Positions 34,493-44,020 are shown, counted from the stretch's first letter. The stretch: DNA of 64,000 nucleotides from Pseudoalteromonas luteoviolacea DSM 6061 (GCF_001625655.1 NZ_AUYB01000140.1:1-64000), one strand, 5' to 3'. Notes: generated by a model from the sequence alone, not told the origin. Numbers and translations are program-made.

Positions 34493-34511
34493 TACTGTCT
34501 TTTTATACAGT
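34493..34511 (-). promoter_or_regulatory. LexA (SOS) box of uvrD
   Basis: TACTGTCTTTTTATACAGT contains the invariant CTGT-N8-ACAG with flanking TA and T as in the consensus. It lies between the cheV stop (34512) and the uvrD start, pointing to an SOS-regulated uvrD promoter. Confidence 0.8.
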
Positions 34512-35456
34512 CTATGACTCTAAAACCTGTTTTAGCCTTTTTTGCATTTCTTGAACTAACAGATCTGGCTGAAACTTAGATAAAAATGCATTACACCCCA
34601 CTTTTTCAACCATTGCTTGGTTAAAGCTACCACTTAAAGAGGTGTTGAGGATGACATACAGATCCTTGAGTCGATCGTCATTGCGAATTTCGTAGGTTAG
34701 TCGATACCCATCCATCACGGGCATCTCAGCATCCGTTATCACGGCCATCAACTGTTTGTTTACGTCTATGCCTTCATCTGCCCAGTGTTTAAGTAAATTT
34801 AGCGCCTCTTGGCCATCGGTGGCAGGAATTATCTCTATACCAAGCTGAGCAAGGGTGTCAGAGACTTGGCGTCGAGCTGTTGGAGAGTCGTCAGCATGAA
34901 GTATCTTTCGGCCTTGAAACTGATTGAGTATCGCTTGATCAAGAATGCCTTCAGGGATCTCAACATCGTAGTCGACAATTTCGGCTAGTACTTTTTCCAC
35001 ATCAATGATTTCGACAATATGCTCTGTTCCATCGCGCTGGATTTTTGTCAATGCTGTTAAATAGTGGTTTCGCCCTACGGACTTTGGCGTGGGCATGATA
35101 TCAGACCAGGTAGTGTTGACGATATGGTCGACTTTACCGACTAAGAATGCTTGAACTGTGCGGTTGTACTCTGTGATAACTAAATTGCTGTCACTGTCGT
35201 ACTCAGTGTCAGGCATACAAATGGCTTGCCTAAGATCTATGACCGGAATTGATTCACCGCGAATGTTTGTCACGCCCGCAATTTTGGGGTGTGCATTGGG
35301 CATTTTATTGAGGTGTGGTAATTTTACGACTTCTTTGACTTTGAATACGTTTAGCGCAAATAGGTGTCGGCTATGTAAATGAAATAGCAACAATTCCAAT
35401 CGATTCTCACCCACCAACTGTGTACGTTGGTCGACCGAAGCTAATACGCCCGCCAT
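34512..35456 (-). CDS. cheV: Chemotaxis protein CheV (CheW domain plus receiver domain)
   Basis: Adaptor joining chemoreceptors to CheA and tuned by phosphorylation. The N-terminal CheW domain (about 18-160) contains NIRGESIPVIDL. The C-terminal receiver (about 184-310) has the acidic pair at 189-190 (HADDSPTARR), phospho-acceptor Asp242 in VITDAEMPVMDG and a conserved Lys in FLSKF. The 314 residues are typical. It has no chemotaxis neighbours in its operon. The interval to the divergent potassium-channel gene (about 200 bases) should hold both promoters. Confidence 0.95.
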   Translation of the reverse strand: MAGVLASVDQRTQLVGENRLELLLFHLHSRHLFALNVFKVKEVVKLPHLNKMPNAHPKIAGVTNIRGESIPVIDLRQAICMPDTEYDSDSNLVITEYNRTVQAFLVGKVDHIVNTTWSDIMPTPKSVGRNHYLTALTKIQRDGTEHIVEIIDVEKVLAEIVDYDVEIPEGILDQAILNQFQGRKILHADDSPTARRQVSDTLAQLGIEIIPATDGQEALNLLKHWADEGIDVNKQLMAVITDAEMPVMDGYRLTYEIRNDDRLKDLYVILNTSLSGSFNQAMVEKVGCNAFLSKFQPDLLVQEMQKRLKQVLES

Positions 35457-35658
35457 ATTTTCACCTCATACTCTTGCTGCTTCCCAAAGTATACACATAT
35501 AAATACAAAAATTACGAGTTCTTTACTTCATAAAGAAGAAAAGTCTGGTTTGCCAAAATGCGCTGGTAAATACAACTTTTTCTCGTCAAAGCATTGACTT
35601 GCTCTGTCACTGTAAGAAGATGTGAGGTAAGGAACGATGCACAAAGTTAGGATAATGA

Positions 35659-36720
35659 ATGCCAATAATATTAAAGCGCATACTGGTCCAGATCCAAACA
35701 CATATAAATAGAGCAAGCTGGGAAATTTTGTTATTGGCAACGGTTTGCCATATGTTGCTTACTTGGGGATTACTGTGGATAGCGCAAGAACGGGCTTTGT
35801 TGCCGCTAGATACGTATATTTATTACTACGTCGTGACGACATCCACTGTGGGGTACGGAGACTTTAGTGCGACAACGGGGTTTGGCCGATGGGTGGTTGC
35901 ATTATTTCAGATACCGTTTGGTCTAGCACTGTTTGGTGTGTTACTCGGTAAAGTCGGACAAGAGATTACATTATGGGTAAAAAGGGCTATGAAGGGCGAT
36001 AAGAATTTTTCACATCTCAAAGATCACATCATTATTTTTGGTTGGCATCCTACGCGGACAGAAAAAATGATTGAGTTTATTCTTGCAGACAATAAACGCG
36101 TGGACAGGCGTATTGTCCTAGCTGTGCAAGAAGACATGGAGCACCCCTTGCTGCGTTTTCCTCAAGTTGATTTTGTTCGTTTAGTTAGTTTTACGGATGA
36201 TGAGCAGTTAAAAAGGGCGGCGGTTGAATACGCAGATAAATTAATCGTAGATGGTAAAGATGATGACCATACCTTTACGACGGCACTCAAGCTAAGTCCA
36301 ATGGTAAAGCTTGGCGCACATATAAGTGCACACTTTTTAGATGAAACCAAAGCGCGGTTGTTGCGTTTACACTGCGCCAATGTGGAATGCTCATCGGCAA
36401 TGTCTGCCGAAATATTGGTGCGTTCTATGCAGGATCCTGGTTCAAGTAGAATACAAGAAGAACTGCTCTCAACACTGCATGGCGATACCCAATTCAGTTT
36501 GGAGTTACCAGAGTCGGTTAAAGCATGCCAGTTTGGACAGTTATTTATGTTTTTTAAAGAGCGACACAATGCCACTTTATTAGGCATTGCTCATGATAGA
36601 AGTGGTCAAAACATGGATCTCAATCCACCGTTAGATTATGGCATTCAGGCGGGAGATATTATTCATTACATTGCACCACAGCGAGTACTCGAAAATGAGG
36701 TAGCTTGGGAGCAGTTATGA
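35659..36720 (+). CDS. Two-TM potassium channel with RCK-like cytosolic domains
   Basis: Inner-membrane ion channel. TM1 (about 22-42), a pore loop with selectivity filter TVGYGD at residues 63-68 and TM2 (about 78-98) are followed by a cytosolic regulatory region starting HIIIFGWHPTRTEKMIEFI, a Rossmann-like RCK_N domain. The nucleotide-binding glycine pattern is partly lost (GWHPTR), so the ligand may not be NAD(H). A C-terminal RCK_C-like segment (about 280-345) ends GDIIHYIAPQ. AGGA lies six bases ahead of the ATG. It overlaps a small membrane-protein gene by four bases. Confidence 0.88.
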   Translation: MPIILKRILVQIQTHINRASWEILLLATVCHMLLTWGLLWIAQERALLPLDTYIYYYVVTTSTVGYGDFSATTGFGRWVVALFQIPFGLALFGVLLGKVGQEITLWVKRAMKGDKNFSHLKDHIIIFGWHPTRTEKMIEFILADNKRVDRRIVLAVQEDMEHPLLRFPQVDFVRLVSFTDDEQLKRAAVEYADKLIVDGKDDDHTFTTALKLSPMVKLGAHISAHFLDETKARLLRLHCANVECSSAMSAEILVRSMQDPGSSRIQEELLSTLHGDTQFSLELPESVKACQFGQLFMFFKERHNATLLGIAHDRSGQNMDLNPPLDYGIQAGDIIHYIAPQRVLENEVAWEQL

Positions 36721-36926
36721 ACGAGCTGATGTTACTGGTTTTTGCTGTCTGTCTATACATTGCCCCAATTGGTTTGATTGCAGGCAGTAAACGTTCCAAA
36801 GGCCATGAGAAAAATGGTTGGCTGATAGGCACCTTATTCTTTTCTTGGCTAGCACTTTTGCTTTACGTCACGATGATTCCAAAAGAGGGGCGAGTTAAAA
36901 CTCGCCGAGGTAAAAAGCCTAGTTGA
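36717..36926 (+). CDS. Small two-TM membrane protein coupled to the potassium channel
   Basis: A 69-residue protein with two hydrophobic helices (about 3-22 and 34-54) joined by a basic/polar loop (GSKRSKGHEKNG) and ending in a strongly basic tail. ATG 36717 overlaps the channel stop (ATGA), with GGGAG five bases before it, so translation is coupled. That tight link suggests an accessory or assembly subunit for the channel, an inference only. The stop abuts the stop of the convergent EVE gene with no gap. Confidence 0.75.
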   Translation: MNELMLLVFAVCLYIAPIGLIAGSKRSKGHEKNGWLIGTLFFSWLALLLYVTMIPKEGRVKTRRGKKPS

Positions 36927-37388
36927 TCATAATTGTGACATCGCAACAATGTGTTGCCACTCTTCACCGGTGACCGGCATGATGGATAACCGACCTGCTT
37001 TTTTTAGCGCTAAGTCAATGATGTCGTCATTCGCTTTGATGGCTTTGAGCGTGACAGGAGTTGGCAACTGCTCAACATATTGTACGGTTACTCCTATCCA
37101 GCGAGGGTTGTCTGGGTCTGATTTGGGGTCGTAGTAATCACTGGAAGCGTCAAATTGATATGGATCGGTTTCAGCTGCTTTGGTAACTTTTGCAATACCA
37201 ACGACCGCAGGTATTTTACAGCTAGAGTGATAAATAAATACAAGGTCACCGACTTGCATATCATCACGCATAAAATTACGTGCTTGGTAGTTTCTTATCC
37301 CTTCCCAAAAGGTACTTTGTTGCGGTGCATTCTTTAAGTCAGTAAGGGAATACGCGTCAGGTTCTGTTTTGAATAACCAATAAGCCAT
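36927..37388 (-). CDS. EVE-domain protein (thymocyte nuclear protein 1-like)
   Basis: A single EVE domain of 153 residues, PUA-like fold. Recognisable are YWLFKTEPDAYSLTDL at the start, WEGIRNYQARNFMR (29-42), GDLVFIYHSS (47-56), the central PRWIGVTVQYV and the end LSIMPVTGEEWQHI. EVE proteins are thought to bind modified bases in DNA or RNA; the role here is unknown. No restriction or defence genes are next to it. It appears monocistronic. Confidence 0.92.
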   Translation of the reverse strand: MAYWLFKTEPDAYSLTDLKNAPQQSTFWEGIRNYQARNFMRDDMQVGDLVFIYHSSCKIPAVVGIAKVTKAAETDPYQFDASSDYYDPKSDPDNPRWIGVTVQYVEQLPTPVTLKAIKANDDIIDLALKKAGRLSIMPVTGEEWQHIVAMSQL

Positions 37389-37461
37389 TATAAATACTCA
37401 TTTAAAAGTAGATTAGTGTATTATTATCAGTAATTGCAGTAACTACAATGGTGAGGTGGGC

Positions 37462-38319
37462 ATGAGTCAGGTGTTGCAAGACTTACTTGATTTATTAAGT
37501 TTGGAAGAAATAGAGCAAGGAATATATCGAGGTCAAAGCCAAGATCTTGGTTTCCCACAAGTATTTGGTGGCCAAGTGATGGGGCAGGCGCTCTCTGCAG
37601 CGAAATACACGCTACCAGAAGGTCGCTATGTCAATTCGTTGCATTCATATTTTTTGCGCCCAGGAGATGCGAGTAAGCCGATTGTTTATGATGTTGAAAA
37701 TATTCGTGATGGACGTAGTTTTAGTACTCGCCGAGTGAGTGCAATTCAATACGGCAAACCGATTTTTTATATGACGGCATCTTTCCAAGGGGATGAACCG
37801 GGTATGTCCCACCAAAGTGAAATGCCAATCGTGCCCAAACCTGAGACATTAAAGTCTGCACTGCAGTTTTACCAAGACAACGCAGAATTAATCCCCAAAG
37901 CTTTAAGGCCCAAATTTACGCAAGAAATGCCGTTAGACATTCGTCCGGTTAATTTTCAAAACCCTTTCCAGCCTCAAAAAGCACCTGCGAAGCGCCATGT
38001 GTGGTTTAAAGCGAATGGCACGATGCCCGATGAAAGGCGTATTCATAACTATCTATTAGCGTATGCATCTGACTTTGAGTTTTTACCAACGGCGTTGCAG
38101 CCGCACGGACTTTCTTTTATGCAGCCCAATATGCAAGTGGCGACCATAGATCATGCAATGTGGTTCCATCGTCCGTTTAGACTAGATGATTGGATGCTGT
38201 ACAGCGTGGATAGCCCTAGTGCGAGTAATGGTAGAGGGTTAGTTCGTGGGCAATTCTATAATCGCCAAGGTGAGTTGGTTGCCTCAACTATTCAAGAAGG
38301 AGTGATGCGTCAGCGCTAA
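37462..38319 (+). CDS. tesB: Acyl-CoA thioesterase II TesB
   Basis: Cytosolic double-hotdog thioesterase cleaving medium- and long-chain acyl-CoA. Typical segments are QVFGGQVMGQALSAA near 34-48, HSYFLRPGD near 66-74 and RVSAIQYGKPIFYM. The C-terminal half holds DHAMWFHRPFRLDDWMLY with the catalytic-region Asp, and ends GQFYNRQGELVAS and QEGVMR. ATG 37462 is favoured over GTG 37456 by GAGG five bases ahead; 285 residues against 286 in E. coli. It is convergent with plsB. Confidence 0.96.
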   Translation: MSQVLQDLLDLLSLEEIEQGIYRGQSQDLGFPQVFGGQVMGQALSAAKYTLPEGRYVNSLHSYFLRPGDASKPIVYDVENIRDGRSFSTRRVSAIQYGKPIFYMTASFQGDEPGMSHQSEMPIVPKPETLKSALQFYQDNAELIPKALRPKFTQEMPLDIRPVNFQNPFQPQKAPAKRHVWFKANGTMPDERRIHNYLLAYASDFEFLPTALQPHGLSFMQPNMQVATIDHAMWFHRPFRLDDWMLYSVDSPSASNGRGLVRGQFYNRQGELVASTIQEGVMRQR

Positions 38320-38341
38320 TTAAGTACTGACGCATAGTCTG

Positions 38342-40768
38342 TTAAAGTGTGTCGTGAATTGATTGCCAGATCCGTGCTGGCAATAAATCATTGAGATGCT
38401 GTTGCAATTGATTCAATGGTGCAGCTGCACTGATGGTTTGCTGTTCAGAAATAGAAATAACCTCTTGCTCTCGTAAAGTATTGATAAAGTTACTGAGCAC
38501 CTTTTTATCAAAGAATTCAGGACTTTTTATGCCATGCAGCGTCCCCAAACGATTGGCTAAAATTTCGCTTTCACTTTCTAACTCCGCGCGTTTGATATCT
38601 TGATGTTTCAATATCAAGCTGCTGGTGATGGCATAGCGTTCTAAAGTCAGATGGCACACTTTGCCTAACATCTCTAATTTTGTGAGCGCGCTATTGTCCT
38701 TATTGGTGCATGCTTTTACACCGTCAAAGGAAATTAATTTATGGTCAGCAAAGCTATTCAGTATGTCTTGAATATAGCCTTCGCGGATTGGGGTCAAGAA
38801 CCACTCTTTAGCAAATAGGGGATAAAGTGTGGAGAGTTTTTCTTCACATTCTTGTAGTGTCACTTCGTAACGATTAAATAGCATTTGCGCAATTACGCTT
38901 GGTACTGCGAACAAATGCAAAATGTTGTTACGATAATAATTAAACAGTGTGCGTTCTTTTTCTTTGATCGTAATGATGTCACCTAAGCTGTCTTGCAATA
39001 CCTCTAACTTTTCAAGCTTAAGAGCATGCTCAAGCAGTGCTTCTGCATCTTCATTTGGTTGAGTGACATAGTCACTGTATTTGGCTTGCTTTTGTAGTGA
39101 CATGTAAAAACGTAGTTGTTCAATGAGCTTTTGCCTACTGAGCGCAAACTGTTCATTACTTAATAATATGGTCGCTAACAAGTTAATGACGTTTAATGCT
39201 GCACTGGCATTGATATTCGTCATTATTTGGTCCGCAACGTTAGCTACTTGACCATTCAACCACTGTGGTTTAGGTGCTTCGTCGGCGGTTATAGATTGGC
39301 GCCAGTCTGGCTGATGCTCATTTAAGTATTGGTTTAAATGTATTGGTTGGCCAAAATTTAAGTAACCACGACCATAATTACGAAGGTTTTTAATTGCTTT
39401 AAATACCCCTAATACAGATTCATTTTTCTTGTTACTGCCCGCAAGTTCTTTGAGATACGTGTTTATCTCCATGACATGTTCGTAGCCAATATAGACTGGC
39501 ACGATTGAGATAGGTCTATCGATCCCGCGCAACATAGATTGCATTGTCATGGCCAGCATCCCTGTTTTTGGTGGCAGTAGTCGGCCCGTACGACTGCGTC
39601 CACCCTCGGTATAAAACTTGACTGAGTAGCCCTTAATAAAGAGCTGGCTGAGGTACTCTTTAAATACCGCAGAATACAGCTTATTACCTGCAAATGACCT
39701 ACGTATAAAGAAAGCCCCAGAGCGTCTAAAAATACCACCCGCGGGGAAGAAATTAAGATTCACTCCCGCAGCAATATGAGGTGGTACCAACCCTTGGTGA
39801 TAGATTACATAGGTCAAAAGTAGATAATCCATGTGACTGCGATGACAGGGCACATAGATGATTTCGTGGCCTTTGTCTGCGAGTGTACGCACTTGATCAG
39901 CGTATTTTACTTCGATCCCATTGTATAGTTTGTTCCATAGCCAAGTTAAAACACGATCTGCCACTCTGACCATTGCATCAGAATAGTTTGCTGCAATTTC
40001 ATCGAGTAACTCTTGTGCATTCAATCGTGCTTCGTGATGACTGAGACCTTTTGATTTGGCTTCCTCTGCTATCGCTTTTTTTATGTTGGGTGCTGCAAGA
40101 ATAGAGTTGAAGAGGGCTTCTCTCGAGGGCAGCTTGGGGCCTGTGGCTGCAAGTTGCTGGCGTCGGAAATGCACGCGAGCAACACGTAATAGCTTTTGTG
40201 GGAGCTCTTCGACGTCCGCTTTGTCGTTCATCAGCTGTGCAACATCAATAGGAGCAGAAAAGCGCACCAAGTTATCGCGTCCAGAAAACAATACCACAAA
40301 GCTTTTTCTTAACCAGCTAGGGGTAAGAGAGTGGCCGAGTAAGGTTGCAAGACCTGGCTTTTCTTTACCGGGATCTCGGCCCCAAAAAACTGAAACAGGG
40401 AGGATTTGTGCTTTAGTTTCGGGGTTTGCTTTCAAGGCGTGAAAGATTTCTTTACTCAACTGCAATGCATCACTGGGCTTAGCTGTATTAGAAAACAGTG
40501 GAGTGGGGTTCTGCATTGCGATGAAACGGGGTACTTCAGTATTGCCGATTTTTTGTGATTGCATTGGGCTTGGTAGACCAAGCTGCTTACACATACGGTC
40601 TAATGCTGCAAGATCTGCATATGAGTTTAACCGAGTAACATAAAACGTTGGTAGGTTAGGGTCGAGTTCAAACTGTGCAATGGGGTCTTCCGGCAACAGT
40701 TTGCTCTTTACCAGTAGCCAATTTGTCCACCGAGCGAGCACATTGAGACATTGTGAAATTAAGCGCAT
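38342..40768 (-). CDS. plsB: Glycerol-3-phosphate 1-O-acyltransferase PlsB
   Basis: Inner-membrane-associated enzyme that puts the first acyl chain on glycerol-3-phosphate. The acyltransferase box I HRSHMD (His309, Asp314), the GAFFIRRSF block, YTEGGRSRTG and VPVYIGYE are all present. ATG 40768 (808 residues, E. coli 807) is chosen over TTG 40780. The ribosome-binding site is weak. The gene is divergent from the S10 operon, sharing a 500-base interval. Confidence 0.96.
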   Translation of the reverse strand: MRLISQCLNVLARWTNWLLVKSKLLPEDPIAQFELDPNLPTFYVTRLNSYADLAALDRMCKQLGLPSPMQSQKIGNTEVPRFIAMQNPTPLFSNTAKPSDALQLSKEIFHALKANPETKAQILPVSVFWGRDPGKEKPGLATLLGHSLTPSWLRKSFVVLFSGRDNLVRFSAPIDVAQLMNDKADVEELPQKLLRVARVHFRRQQLAATGPKLPSREALFNSILAAPNIKKAIAEEAKSKGLSHHEARLNAQELLDEIAANYSDAMVRVADRVLTWLWNKLYNGIEVKYADQVRTLADKGHEIIYVPCHRSHMDYLLLTYVIYHQGLVPPHIAAGVNLNFFPAGGIFRRSGAFFIRRSFAGNKLYSAVFKEYLSQLFIKGYSVKFYTEGGRSRTGRLLPPKTGMLAMTMQSMLRGIDRPISIVPVYIGYEHVMEINTYLKELAGSNKKNESVLGVFKAIKNLRNYGRGYLNFGQPIHLNQYLNEHQPDWRQSITADEAPKPQWLNGQVANVADQIMTNINASAALNVINLLATILLSNEQFALSRQKLIEQLRFYMSLQKQAKYSDYVTQPNEDAEALLEHALKLEKLEVLQDSLGDIITIKEKERTLFNYYRNNILHLFAVPSVIAQMLFNRYEVTLQECEEKLSTLYPLFAKEWFLTPIREGYIQDILNSFADHKLISFDGVKACTNKDNSALTKLEMLGKVCHLTLERYAITSSLILKHQDIKRAELESESEILANRLGTLHGIKSPEFFDKKVLSNFINTLREQEVISISEQQTISAAAPLNQLQQHLNDLLPARIWQSIHDTL

Positions 40769-41050
40769 ACGCAGTACCAAGTATTAATTTTTGCAATAGA
40801 ATATCAGGGATTAACTGGACTGACCATGGTCCAGTGAGTTCTAGTGGAGCCCGCAGAATACAACGTAGTGCCATACTTTTGTCATCTCTGCCTGTGTTAC
40901 TTCATCACCTCTATTGAACAGTATAGTACGCAGACAAAACAGACTCGACAAAGATGACGTTAAAAAGTGCCACAGATTTACATTGCATCGAGTGCTTACA
41001 GTAAAAGAACCAGTGTAGTGCAGAGCCAGTAAAATTATTGTATTTTGTTG

Positions 41051-41078
41051 TTGCATTTATCACCAGTATCCTTATAAT
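41051..41078 (+). promoter_or_regulatory. Probable sigma-70 promoter of the S10 operon
   Basis: TTGCAT, 16 bases, then a perfect TATAAT. Transcription would start near 41085 and give a leader of about 185 bases, similar to the E. coli S10 leader. The region between 40781 and 41050 shows nothing else I can name. Confidence 0.65.
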
Positions 41079-41186
41079 GTGCAAACTTTCTCGGCTTCTG
41101 GCCGGTGAAAGTAAAATGAAAAGTCTGGATTTCAGGCTATTAAACAGGAATTCCGATTTGGAATTCAATGGTAGAAATAAAAGAAC

Positions 41187-41230
41187 AACCGACTTCTTAG
41201 GTATTTTAAGATAGTTTCGGCGGTTTTTTT
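41187..41230 (+). promoter_or_regulatory. S10 leader attenuator hairpin
   Basis: AACCG pairs with CGGTT and TCTTA with TAAGA inside an imperfect hairpin that ends in a T7 run, 39 bases before rpsJ. Its place and shape match the L4-responsive attenuator in the S10 leader of enterobacteria, where free L4 stops transcription at this hairpin. Confidence 0.68.
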
Positions 41231-41268
41231 ATGCTCTTTTTAAATGCTCTTTTAATTGAGGTTTAAGA

Positions 41269-41580
41269 ATGTCAAATCAACGCATTCGTATTCGCCTAAA
41301 AGCTTTTGACCACCGTTTGATTGACCAATCAACGGCGGAAATCGTGGAAACTGCGAAGCGCACTGGTGCTCAGGTACGTGGTCCAATCCCACTACCTACG
41401 CGTTTTGAGCGTTTCACTGTATTGATCTCTCCGCACGTAAACAAAGACGCGCGTGATCAGTATGAAATCCGCACCCATAAACGTCTGATCGACATCGTAG
41501 AACCAACTGACAAGACTGTAGACGCTCTAATGCGCCTAGACCTTGCTGCTGGTGTTGATGTTCAAATCAGCCTGGGTTAA
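41269..41580 (+). CDS. rpsJ: 30S ribosomal protein S10
   Basis: First gene of the S10 operon, 103 residues as in E. coli. QRIRIRLKAFDHRLID at the start and IRTHKRLIDIVEPTDKTVDALM near the end are family signatures. Besides its place in the 30S head, S10 is the NusE antitermination factor partnering NusB. Confidence 0.98.
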   Translation: MSNQRIRIRLKAFDHRLIDQSTAEIVETAKRTGAQVRGPIPLPTRFERFTVLISPHVNKDARDQYEIRTHKRLIDIVEPTDKTVDALMRLDLAAGVDVQISLG

Positions 41581-41607
41581 TCGAAAGATTAGAGAGGTTT
41601 TAGGAAA

Positions 41608-42243
41608 ATGGCATTAGGTCTAGTCGGTCGTAAAGTGGGTATGACACGTATCTTCACTGAAGATGGTGTATCTATCCCTGTGACAGTTATCGAAGCGACG
41701 CCTAACCGTGTAACTCAGATCAAATCTGACGCTACAGACGGTTATAACGCGCTTCAAGTTACTGCAGGCGAGAAAAAAGCAAGCCGTGTAAACAAACCAG
41801 CAGCGGGTCACTTCGCTAAAGCTGGCGTTGAAGCGGGTCGTGGCCTGTGGGAATTCCGTCTTAACGGCGGAGAAGGTGAGTTTGAAGTAGGTTCAGAACT
41901 AACTGTTGAACTTTTCACTGAAGTGAAAAAAGTAGACGTTACTGGTACTTCAAAAGGTAAAGGTTTCCAAGGTGGTGTTAAGCGCTGGAACTTCAGCATG
42001 CAAGACGCTACACACGGTAACTCTCTATCTCACCGTGCTCCTGGTTCAATCGGTCAAAACCAGTCTCCTGGTAAAGTTTTCAAAGGTAAGAAAATGGCCG
42101 GTCAAATGGGTAATGTTCGTTCTACGACACAGAACCTTGAACTAGTTCGTGTTGACGCTGAGCGTAACCTGCTTTTAGTTAAAGGTGCAGTACCTGGCGC
42201 TATCGGCGGCGACGTTATCGTTAAACCTGCTGTTAAAGCATAA
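41608..42243 (+). CDS. rplC: 50S ribosomal protein L3
   Basis: Early 50S assembly protein near the peptidyl-transferase centre; 211 residues. The central loop GQNQSPGKVFKGKKMAGQMG contains the glutamine that PrmB methylates in E. coli. A 27-base gap with a GAGAGG-type site separates it from rpsJ. Confidence 0.98.
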   Translation: MALGLVGRKVGMTRIFTEDGVSIPVTVIEATPNRVTQIKSDATDGYNALQVTAGEKKASRVNKPAAGHFAKAGVEAGRGLWEFRLNGGEGEFEVGSELTVELFTEVKKVDVTGTSKGKGFQGGVKRWNFSMQDATHGNSLSHRAPGSIGQNQSPGKVFKGKKMAGQMGNVRSTTQNLELVRVDAERNLLLVKGAVPGAIGGDVIVKPAVKA

Positions 42244-42260
42244 GTCCTGGAGATTTAGTG

Positions 42261-42863
42261 ATGGAATTAGCAATTAAAGGCGCTGGTGCGCTTGAAGTTT
42301 CCGAAGCTACTTTTGGACGTGAGTTTAACGAAGCATTAGTACACCAAGTAGTTGTTGCTTACGCAGCAGGTGCTCGTCAAGGTACTAAAGCTCAGAAGAC
42401 GCGTTCTGAAGTACGTGGTGGTGGTAAGAAACCATTCCGCCAAAAAGGTACTGGCCGTGCACGTGCTGGTACAATCCGCAGCCCAATCTGGCGCAGCGGT
42501 GGTGTGAGCTTTGCAGCTAAGCCGCAAGATCACAGCCAAAAAGTTAACCGTAAGATGTATCGCGGTGCGATCAAGAGCATCTTATCTGAACTAGTTCGTC
42601 AAGAACGTCTTGTTGTTGTTGAAAACTTCGGTTTAGAAGCACCTAAGACTAAAGAACTAGTAGCTAAGCTTAAAGAGCTTGAGCTAAAAGACGTATTAAT
42701 CGTGACTGAAGAAGTAGATGAGAATCTATTCCTTTCATCTCGTAACCTGTACAAGGTTGATACTCGTGACGTAGCTGGCATCGACCCAGTAAGCCTAATC
42801 GCTTTCGATAAGGTTCTAATTACTGCAGGTGCTGTGAAGCAACTTGAGGAGTCATTAGCATGA
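42261..42863 (+). CDS. rplD: 50S ribosomal protein L4
   Basis: 50S exit-tunnel protein, 200 residues from ATG 42261 (GTG 42258 would add one). The extended loop with the KPFRQKGTGRARAGTIRSP segment reaches the tunnel. In E. coli L4 is the autogenous repressor of this operon; the attenuator hairpin at 41187-41230 suggests the same here. It overlaps rplW by four bases. Confidence 0.98.
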   Translation: MELAIKGAGALEVSEATFGREFNEALVHQVVVAYAAGARQGTKAQKTRSEVRGGGKKPFRQKGTGRARAGTIRSPIWRSGGVSFAAKPQDHSQKVNRKMYRGAIKSILSELVRQERLVVVENFGLEAPKTKELVAKLKELELKDVLIVTEEVDENLFLSSRNLYKVDTRDVAGIDPVSLIAFDKVLITAGAVKQLEESLA

Positions 42864-43162
42864 TCAGTGAAGAACGTCTTTTAAAAGTAATTCTTGCTCC
42901 ACACATCTCTGAGAAAAGCACTATCTCTGCTGAAGCGAACAACACTATTGTGTTCAAAGTAGCAAAAGATGCAAACAAAGCTGAAGTTAAAGCAGCTGTT
43001 GAAAAGCTTTTTGAAGTAGAAGTAACTGGTGTTCGCACTCTAAACGTTAAGGGTAAAACAAAGCGTACAGGCATGCGTTTCGGCCGTCGTTCAGACTGGA
43101 AGAAAGCCTACGTTACTCTTAAAGAAGGCAGCGAGCTAGACTTTGTCGGCGGCGCCGAGTAA
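42860..43162 (+). CDS. rplW: 50S ribosomal protein L23
   Basis: Protein at the tunnel exit, docking site for trigger factor and SRP; 100 residues. LLKVILAPHISEKST and the RTGMRFGRRSDWKKAYV block are typical. The ATGA overlap with rplD couples translation. Confidence 0.98.
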   Translation: MISEERLLKVILAPHISEKSTISAEANNTIVFKVAKDANKAEVKAAVEKLFEVEVTGVRTLNVKGKTKRTGMRFGRRSDWKKAYVTLKEGSELDFVGGAE

Positions 43163-43179
43163 TAAGGGGAGTTAGAATT

Positions 43180-44004
43180 ATGGCACTTCAAAAGTGTAAA
43201 CCAACTTCTGCGGGTCGTCGTCACGTCGTTAAAGTGGTTAACCCTGATCTACACAAGGGTAAGCCATACGCTCCGCTATTAGAGAAAAACTCTAAATCAG
43301 GTGGTCGTAACAACAACGGTCGTATCACGGTTCGTCACATCGGTGGTGGTCACAAGCATCACTATCGTGTAATTGACTTTAAACGCACTAAAGACGGCAT
43401 TCCAGCTGTTGTTGAGCGTCTAGAGTACGATCCAAACCGTAGCGCAAACATCGCTCTTGTATTATATGCAGACGGTGAGCGTCGTTACATCATCGCACCT
43501 AAAGGTGTTAAAGCAGGTGATGCAATCCAGTCTGGTGTTGATGCACCAATCAAAGCTGGTAACACATTACCAATGCGTAACATCCCAGTAGGTACTACAG
43601 TACACAATGTTGAGCTTAAGCCTGGTAAAGGCGCTCAGATTGCACGTTCTGCTGGTGCATATGTACAGATCCTAGCGCGTGAAGGCCAGTACGTGACTCT
43701 ACGTCTACGTTCAGGTGAAATGCGTAAAGTTGAAGCGGATTGCCGCGCAACTATCGGTGAAGTAGGTAACGCTGAACACATGCTTCGTTCACTAGGTAAA
43801 GCTGGTGCTAATCGTTGGCGTGGTATCCGTCCTACAGTTCGTGGTGTTGCCATGAACCCGATTGACCACCCACACGGTGGTGGTGAAGGTCGTACATCTG
43901 GTGGTCGTCACCCTGTGTCTCCATGGGGTAAGCCTACTAAGGGTGCTAAGACACGTAAGAACAAGCGTACTGATAAATTTATCGTACGTCGTCGTACTAA
44001 GTAA
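43180..44004 (+). CDS. rplB: 50S ribosomal protein L2
   Basis: Central 50S protein needed for subunit joining and peptidyl transfer; 274 residues. GVAMNPIDHPHGGGEGR holds the conserved histidine of the bridge region, and the basic tail KTRKNKRTDKFIVRRR is standard. Confidence 0.98.
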   Translation: MALQKCKPTSAGRRHVVKVVNPDLHKGKPYAPLLEKNSKSGGRNNNGRITVRHIGGGHKHHYRVIDFKRTKDGIPAVVERLEYDPNRSANIALVLYADGERRYIIAPKGVKAGDAIQSGVDAPIKAGNTLPMRNIPVGTTVHNVELKPGKGAQIARSAGAYVQILAREGQYVTLRLRSGEMRKVEADCRATIGEVGNAEHMLRSLGKAGANRWRGIRPTVRGVAMNPIDHPHGGGEGRTSGGRHPVSPWGKPTKGAKTRKNKRTDKFIVRRRTK

Positions 44005-44020
44005 TAGTTGAGGAATTGCC

